From contig NZ_CP134049.1 in the NCBI RefSeq assembly GCF_031582965.1, positions 1,240,001 to 1,304,000 of the forward strand: a stretch of DNA of 64,000 nt, given 5' to 3'. Every line of letters begins with the position of its first letter. Within the stretch, counting starts at the first letter, position 1. A program made the position numbers and the translations under genes. The DNA comes from Bacillus sp. NEB1478. Its GTDB lineage: Bacteria > Bacillota > Bacilli > Bacillales > Fictibacillaceae. Below the pieces are notes generated by a model that worked only from the letters and a program-made list of their open reading frames with translations, was not told where the DNA came from and did no database searches. Shown in pieces: positions 59,336 through 64,000 of the stretch.

Positions 59336-60396
59336 CAACGGAAAGAGAAACATTAAATTACGGGCCCGTCCTTTTTCATTATGATCTGTTTCCTGAAAAA
59401 CTAGAACGGCATGGAAAAGTAATGAAGGTCATAACGAAAAGGGGTACTTTTGCACTTAAAGAAGCTGAAATGAGCGAAGAAGAACGAAACTGGTTCACCC
59501 ATGTAATCCAACGTTTATCCGAAATCGGCTTTCATCAAGTTGTTCCATTATATCCGACTAAATTTGGAGATTATACGGTCCAGCTTGGATCAAAAACGTA
59601 TTATTTAATGCCGTGGTTCGCATCAGACGATAGGAACGAAAAAGGAAAAGAGGAAGTTCTTTTAGATCAAATTGGGAAAATACATGCATTAACACTAAAA
59701 GAACAAGAATTTTCTAATGAGGTAGTAGAGCATTCTTTTCAATTTTTAATGAATAGATGGGAAAACAGACAATTTGAAATGGAGAGATTTACAGAGGAAG
59801 CAGAACAAAAAGTGTATATGTCTCCTTTTGAATTAACGTATTTAAGTCATTTTCACCAGATTATGAGGATGACAGAAGAAGCAAAGCGAAGATTAAAAGA
59901 ATGGTATGATACTTGCCAGCGCGAAAAAAGATATAGAAGTGTGCTATGTCATGGTAAGGTATCAAGAAATCACTTGATTTTTAATCCAACAGGTGAAGGT
60001 CACCTGTTAAATTTTGAAAAAGCCGTACTAGATACGCCAGTTAGAGATTTAGCCGTTTATTTTAGAAGAGCCGTTCACCAGCGTGAATGGACAAAGGAAC
60101 ATGGAAAGCAATTATTGGATATTTATGAAAAGCATGTTCCTCTATTGAATGAAGAGCGAGGATTATTCATTAGTTATTTATCTTATCCTGAACCGGTTTT
60201 CAATGCGGTTGATCTTTATTATTATAAACGGAACCAATTTTCTCAAATAGAATTGGTTCACAGGCTGGAAAAAAGAATACGAGCGATGAAAAATATCCGC
60301 GATTTTTGCGAATTGATCATGCAAGCTCCTCCACCGCCATTGGAAATAGGTAATGCACCAACTAAAATTCATATAAATGATGAAGATCACATATAG
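59332..60396 (+). CDS. ysxE: Spore coat protein YsxE (CotS-family kinase-like)
   Basis: A 354-residue protein of the CotS/YsxE aminoglycoside-phosphotransferase-like family. YYLMPWF marks the hinge, and VLCHGKVSRNHLIF is the catalytic-loop equivalent. In place of the usual HGDxxxxN it reads HGKxxxxH, so the catalytic aspartate and metal-binding asparagine are replaced and it may be a pseudokinase. LNFEKAVLDTPVRDLAVYFR stands where the DFD loop would be, again altered. Known as a mother-cell coat protein dependent on SpoVID in B. subtilis. Coupled to the upstream gene by a 4-nt overlap. Confidence 0.88.
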   Translation: MTTERETLNYGPVLFHYDLFPEKLERHGKVMKVITKRGTFALKEAEMSEEERNWFTHVIQRLSEIGFHQVVPLYPTKFGDYTVQLGSKTYYLMPWFASDDRNEKGKEEVLLDQIGKIHALTLKEQEFSNEVVEHSFQFLMNRWENRQFEMERFTEEAEQKVYMSPFELTYLSHFHQIMRMTEEAKRRLKEWYDTCQREKRYRSVLCHGKVSRNHLIFNPTGEGHLLNFEKAVLDTPVRDLAVYFRRAVHQREWTKEHGKQLLDIYEKHVPLLNEERGLFISYLSYPEPVFNAVDLYYYKRNQFSQIELVHRLEKRIRAMKNIRDFCELIMQAPPPPLEIGNAPTKIHINDEDHI

Positions 60397-60420
60397 AATT
60401 TTATATGTGATCTTTCTTGT
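60384..60420 (+). terminator. Terminator of the spoVID operon
   Basis: AGATCACATATA (60384-60395) pairs perfectly with TATATGTGATCT (60402-60413), then TTCTTG. The ysxE stop codon lies in the stem. Confidence 0.7.
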
Positions 60421-60423
60421 TCA

Positions 60424-60618
60424 TCATAAAATTTCATAGGTAAAACAAAAATGTAAGGCAACAATAATCAATAAGATAAAAAAATCGATCCCTGAAGGAA
60501 ACAGCAATGTACGTATAGATTGAAAGATAATCAGCGGTACAGTGAGCTGTGCAATGGCATTTTTTATAGTGAAGAACCAGCCTGGAAAGCGGGCTTTCCG
60601 AAAGTATCTACGTGACAA
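60424..60618 (-). CDS. Small two-helix membrane protein (64 residues)
   Basis: A minus-strand frame of 64 codons starting with TTG at 60618. GGGGAGGG lies 7 nt upstream, a very good ribosome binding site. The N terminus is basic (SRRYFRKARFPGWFF) and two hydrophobic helices follow (about 22-38 and 42-60). I do not recognise it. It converges on the spoVID operon and diverges from valS. Coding status rests on the ribosome binding site and the amphiphilic layout. Confidence 0.5.
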   Translation of the reverse strand: MSRRYFRKARFPGWFFTIKNAIAQLTVPLIIFQSIRTLLFPSGIDFFILLIIVALHFCFTYEIL

Positions 60619-60741
60619 TAAGAAGCCCTCCCCTTCCTATTTTTTTTAGTTTATGCGCGATGACTGGTGTTCGTGAAAAGACGGGCTAACGCTTTTTGAT
60701 GTACGTACATAGAATAACTTTTACAAGAAACGGTTATGCTA

Positions 60742-60769
60742 TTGACGAGAAATATACATGTTGTATAAA
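60742..60769 (+). promoter_or_regulatory. SigA promoter of valS
   Basis: TTGACG (60742-60747), 16 nt, TATAAA (60764-60769), just upstream of the T-box leader. The sequence between the small gene and this promoter (60619-60741) shows nothing else I can name. Confidence 0.68.
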
Positions 60770-60789
60770 ATATAGTCAGAATCCATATT

Positions 60790-61034
60790 GTTGCGTAGAT
60801 AGGGAATAGTACAATTTCGACGCCTTTTAGAGAGAGGGATCATTAGCTGAAAGATTCCTTAAGGATTGTTGTTTGGAAGTCGCCCTTGAGCATCTTCTTT
60901 GAACGATGAGTAGAAGAAGACGGTCCAACCGTTATAAATGAAGTGTACAGAAAGCCTATTTGTGTTTTTCTGTAAATTAAGGTGGTACCGCGGAAAGTCC
61001 TTTCGTCCTTTATAAGACGTAAGGGCTTTTTTGT
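60790..61034 (+). ncRNA. T-box riboswitch in front of valS (specifier GTC)
   Basis: Stem I has AGAGAGAGGGATC closing with GATTCC. GGAAGTCGCCCTTGAG carries the valine specifier GTC (60879-60881). The T-box AAGGTGGTACCGCGG is at 60979-60993. The terminator pairs AAAGTCCTT-CGTC with GACG-AAGG-CTTTTTT (60995-61034). The Val codon agrees with the downstream gene. Confidence 0.95.
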
Positions 61035-61064
61035 TTTTCTAAATAATTGAAGGAGGAGAAAGAA

Positions 61065-63713
61065 ATGACAAACGAACAAAAAGAACTAACAATGCCTACT
61101 AAATACGACCCAAAAGCAACCGAAGAAAATCGTTATGATTTCTGGGTAAAAGGAAAGTTTTTTGAGGCGAAAGGGGAAAAAGATAAGCAGCCGTATACGA
61201 TTGTAATCCCGCCGCCTAACGTAACAGGAAAACTGCACTTAGGTCATGCATGGGATACAACGCTTCAAGATATTTTAACGCGTACTAAAAGAATGCAAGG
61301 ATATGATGTTTTGTGGCTTCCTGGAATGGACCATGCTGGTATAGCCACTCAAGCAAAGGTAGAAGGAAAGCTTCGTGAGGAAGGTGTTTCACGCTATGAT
61401 CTCGGCCGTGAGAAGTTCCTTGAAAAATCTTGGGAATGGAAGGAAGAATATGCTGATTTTATTCGTCAGCAGTGGTCAAAACTTGGTCTCGGATTAGATT
61501 ACTCACGAGAACGTTTTACATTAGATGAGGGTCTGTCTGAAGCGGTTAATGAAGTGTTTGTATCACTATACGAAAAAGGTTTGATCTATCGCGGGGAATA
61601 TATAATCAACTGGGATCCACAAACCAAAACAGCTCTTTCTGATATTGAAGTTATCCATCAAGATGTTCAAGGTGCTTTTTATCATATGAAATACCCGCTT
61701 GCCGATGGTTCTGGTGTTATTGAAGTAGCGACTACTCGTCCAGAAACAATGCTTGGGGACACTGCGATCGCTGTTCATCCTAAAGATGAGCGCTATCAGC
61801 ATCTAATCGGAAAAAAAGCAATTTTGCCGATCGTTGGACGTGAGATTGAAATCGTTGGCGATGATTATGTTGACAAGGAATTTGGTTCAGGAGCTGTAAA
61901 GATTACACCTGCTCACGATCCTAATGATTTTGAAATCGGAAACAGACACAATCTTGAACGTATCTTGGTTATGGATGAAGGCGGAAAGATGAACGAAAAT
62001 GCGGGTGCATACCAAGGCATGGATCGTTTTGAATGCCGTAAACAAATCGTTAAAGATCTTCAGGAGCAAGGTGTACTGTTCAAGATCGAAGAGCATTTGC
62101 ATTCAGTAGGACACTCTGAAAGAAGCGGTGCAGTTGTTGAGCCATACCTTTCTACACAATGGTTTATTAAGATGAAACCTTTAGCAGAAGAAGCGATTAA
62201 ACTTCAAAAAGGTGAAGATAAAGTTAATTTTGTTCCAGATCGGTTTGAAAACACATATATGCGCTGGATCGAAAATATTCGCGACTGGTGTATTTCCCGC
62301 CAGCTATGGTGGGGTCACCGTATTCCAGCTTGGCATCATAAAGAAACAGGTGAAATATATGTTGGCAAGACAGAACCTAATGACCCTGAAAATTGGGAGC
62401 AGGATATAGATGTATTAGATACTTGGTTTTCTTCGGCTCTTTGGCCATTTTCTACAATGGGCTGGCCTGATGAAAAATCAGAAGACTTCAAACGCTACTT
62501 CCCTGGCAGCGTACTTGTAACAGGGTACGATATTATTACATTCTGGGTTTCAAGAATGATCTTCCAATCACTTGAGTTTACTAACCAGAAGCCGTTTAAT
62601 GATGTTTTGATCCACGGCCTTGTTCGTGATTCAGATGGTCGAAAGATGAGTAAGTCTCTAGGAAATGGTGTCGATCCTATGGATGTGATAGAAAAATACG
62701 GAGCAGATGCATTACGGTTTTTCTTATCTACTGGAAGTTCACCAGGAAACGATCTTCGCTTTTACTGGGAGAAGGTTGAATCTACTTGGAATTTCGCCAA
62801 TAAAATATGGAATGCATCTCGTTTTGCGCTAATGAACATGGATGGCATGAAATATGAAGAAATCGATTTAAGCGGTGAAAAATCACTAGCTGATCAATGG
62901 ATTCTAACCCGCCTGAATGAGACGGTTGAAGATATTACTCGATTAATTGATGCATATGAGTTTGGCGAAGTTGGCCGCCTCCTTTATAACTTTATTTGGG
63001 ATGACTTGTGTGACTGGTATATTGAAATGGCGAAACTTCCTTTATACGGCGAAGATGAAGGTGCAAAGAAAACAACGCGTTCAGTACTCGCTTACGTACT
63101 TGATCAAACATTAAGAATGCTTCATCCTTTCATGCCATTTATTACAGAAGAAATCTGGCAGCATCTTCCTCATGAAGGGGAATCAATCACGATCGCTTCA
63201 TGGCCGGTGAAAAAAGATGACTTGCATTTCCCGGAAGCTGCAAAAGAATTTGCGTTAGTGACAGAAGTGATTCGTTCTGTTCGTAATACACGATCTGAAA
63301 TGAACGTTGCACCAAGTAAGCCGATTGAACTGCAGATCAAACCTAAAAATAAAGAAATTCTCAATGCTTTAGAAAAGAACCGTCACTATTTGATTCGTTT
63401 CTGTAATCCGAGTGAACTTTTAATCTCGGATGAGATCTCTGCCCCGGAAAAAAGCATGAGTACTGTTTTAACAGGCTTAGAAATGTACCTTCCGCTTGAA
63501 GGCTTATTAAATATCGATGAAGAGATTAAGCGACTTGAAAAAGAAGCAGAAAAGTACGCGAAAGAAGTAGAGCGTGTACAGAAAAAGTTAAGCAATGAAG
63601 GCTTTATGAAAAAAGCTCCTGAAAAAGTTATTGCTGAAGAACGTGCAAAACAAAATGACTATCAAGAAAAAATGGATAACGTTCTAGCACGAATTAAAGA
63701 ACTTCAAAGCTGA
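61065..63713 (+). CDS. valS: Valyl-tRNA synthetase
   Basis: An 882-residue class I synthetase. HLGH (residues 58-61) and KMSKS (527-531) are the nucleotide-binding signatures. The CP1 editing domain lies between them ([17 protein letters not shown]), the anticodon-binding domain follows, and a C-terminal coiled-coil arm (about 820-880) is present. AGGAGGAG before the ATG at 61065 excludes the TTG at 61047. Confidence 0.96.
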   Translation: MTNEQKELTMPTKYDPKATEENRYDFWVKGKFFEAKGEKDKQPYTIVIPPPNVTGKLHLGHAWDTTLQDILTRTKRMQGYDVLWLPGMDHAGIATQAKVEGKLREEGVSRYDLGREKFLEKSWEWKEEYADFIRQQWSKLGLGLDYSRERFTLDEGLSEAVNEVFVSLYEKGLIYRGEYIINWDPQTKTALSDIEVIHQDVQGAFYHMKYPLADGSGVIEVATTRPETMLGDTAIAVHPKDERYQHLIGKKAILPIVGREIEIVGDDYVDKEFGSGAVKITPAHDPNDFEIGNRHNLERILVMDEGGKMNENAGAYQGMDRFECRKQIVKDLQEQGVLFKIEEHLHSVGHSERSGAVVEPYLSTQWFIKMKPLAEEAIKLQKGEDKVNFVPDRFENTYMRWIENIRDWCISRQLWWGHRIPAWHHKETGEIYVGKTEPNDPENWEQDIDVLDTWFSSALWPFSTMGWPDEKSEDFKRYFPGSVLVTGYDIITFWVSRMIFQSLEFTNQKPFNDVLIHGLVRDSDGRKMSKSLGNGVDPMDVIEKYGADALRFFLSTGSSPGNDLRFYWEKVESTWNFANKIWNASRFALMNMDGMKYEEIDLSGEKSLADQWILTRLNETVEDITRLIDAYEFGEVGRLLYNFIWDDLCDWYIEMAKLPLYGEDEGAKKTTRSVLAYVLDQTLRMLHPFMPFITEEIWQHLPHEGESITIASWPVKKDDLHFPEAAKEFALVTEVIRSVRNTRSEMNVAPSKPIELQIKPKNKEILNALEKNRHYLIRFCNPSELLISDEISAPEKSMSTVLTGLEMYLPLEGLLNIDEEIKRLEKEAEKYAKEVERVQKKLSNEGFMKKAPEKVIAEERAKQNDYQEKMDNVLARIKELQS

Positions 63714-63729
63714 TTTTAAACAACATTGG

Positions 63730-63766
63730 AGGCGGATCCTTTAATAGCAGTGTTCGCTTCTTTTTG
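63730..63766 (+). terminator. Probable terminator of valS
   Basis: GAGGCGGA pairs with TTCGCTTC (two G-T pairs) and is followed by TTTTTG. A modest hairpin; readthrough into folC is possible. Confidence 0.45.
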
Positions 63767-63794
63767 CACTCTTTACACAAGGAAAGGCGGAAAG

Positions 63795-64000
63795 ATGTTG
63801 AAATCATATAACGAAGCGTTGACATGGATTCATAGTTTATTAAAATTTGGTATTAAACCCGGTTTGAAAAGAGTGGAATGGCTACTTGAAAGAACAGGCA
63901 ACCCAGAAAATAAATTAAAGTGCATACATGTTGCAGGTACAAATGGCAAAGGCTCAACAGTTGCTTATTTACGAAGTATGTTCAATACAGCCGGTTACAG
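63795..64000 (+). CDS. folC: Folylpolyglutamate/dihydrofolate synthase, N-terminal end (partial)
   Basis: The first 68 codons before the window ends. The sequence begins MLKSYNEALTWIHSLLKFGI and contains IHVAGTNGKGSTVAYLRSM, the P-loop of FolC. The enzyme adds glutamates to folates. AAAGGCGGAAAG precedes the ATG. Position after valS is as in B. subtilis. Confidence 0.93.
   Translation, partial: MLKSYNEALTWIHSLLKFGIKPGLKRVEWLLERTGNPENKLKCIHVAGTNGKGSTVAYLRSMFNTAGY

Overview
The window is a chromosomal segment of an endospore-forming, low-GC Gram-positive bacterium of the Bacillaceae. Signs of this are A/T-rich codon use, strong AGGAGG-type ribosome binding sites with frequent TTG and GTG starts, sporulation genes (gerE, gerM, spoVID, ysxE, lonB), and T-box and L-box leaders. 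Gene order follows the Bacillus subtilis polX-mutSB ... valS-folC region almost gene for gene. Repeats and sequence divergence suggest a relative such as Fictibacillus rather than B. subtilis itself; that placement is inference. I see no prophage, transposase, CRISPR array or defence island, and nearly all coding content is core genome.

Layout. 1-3.1 kb: end of polX, mutS2, a DUF350-like membrane protein and a 27-residue membrane peptide. 3.2-8.5 kb: fatty-acid degradation (lcfA; then a separate fadR-fadB-etfB-etfA operon behind a FadR operator). 8.7-11.7 kb: a histidine phosphatase, trxA with SigB-like and SigA-like promoters, and uvrC. 11.8-14.1 kb: a lysine riboswitch, lysC with an internal start for the beta subunit, and convergent yslB. 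14.2-18.5 kb: sdhCAB, ysmA and gerE (SigK-like promoter). 18.5-23.7 kb: glcT with a RAT/terminator switch in front of ptsG-ptsH-ptsI. 23.9-27.4 kb: murI, gerM, rdgB, ysnB. 27.4-27.9 kb: tRNA-Gly(TCC) and tRNA-Arg(TCT) separated by a strong hairpin.

28.1-40.0 kb is one large branched-chain amino acid operon: ilvE-ilvD-[T-box]-ilvB-ilvH-ilvC-leuA-leuB-leuC-leuD-ilvA. It covers nearly the whole route from threonine and pyruvate to isoleucine, valine and leucine precursors. 40.1-49.5 kb holds protein quality control and ribosome assembly (ysoA, tig, clpX, lonB, lonA, ysxC). 50.4-56.7 kb is the haem operon hemA-hemX-hemC-hemD-hemB-hemL, from glutamyl-tRNA to uroporphyrinogen III. 56.8-60.4 kb is a SigE-type sporulation operon, spoVID - unknown gene - ysxE. 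60.7-64.0 kb has a T-box-controlled valS and the start of folC.

The least explained material is intergenic. Four unrelated short words recur at a spacing of 20-21 nt in three gene-free gaps (13.5, 24.8-24.97 and 44.5 kb). Three decayed copies of a dispersed repeat lie at 8.5, 44.2 and 56.8 kb. A structured 50-nt element sits between the two tRNAs. I did not find a convincing new multi-gene system. The best protein-level unknown is the 303-residue product at 58424-59335, translationally coupled to ysxE.
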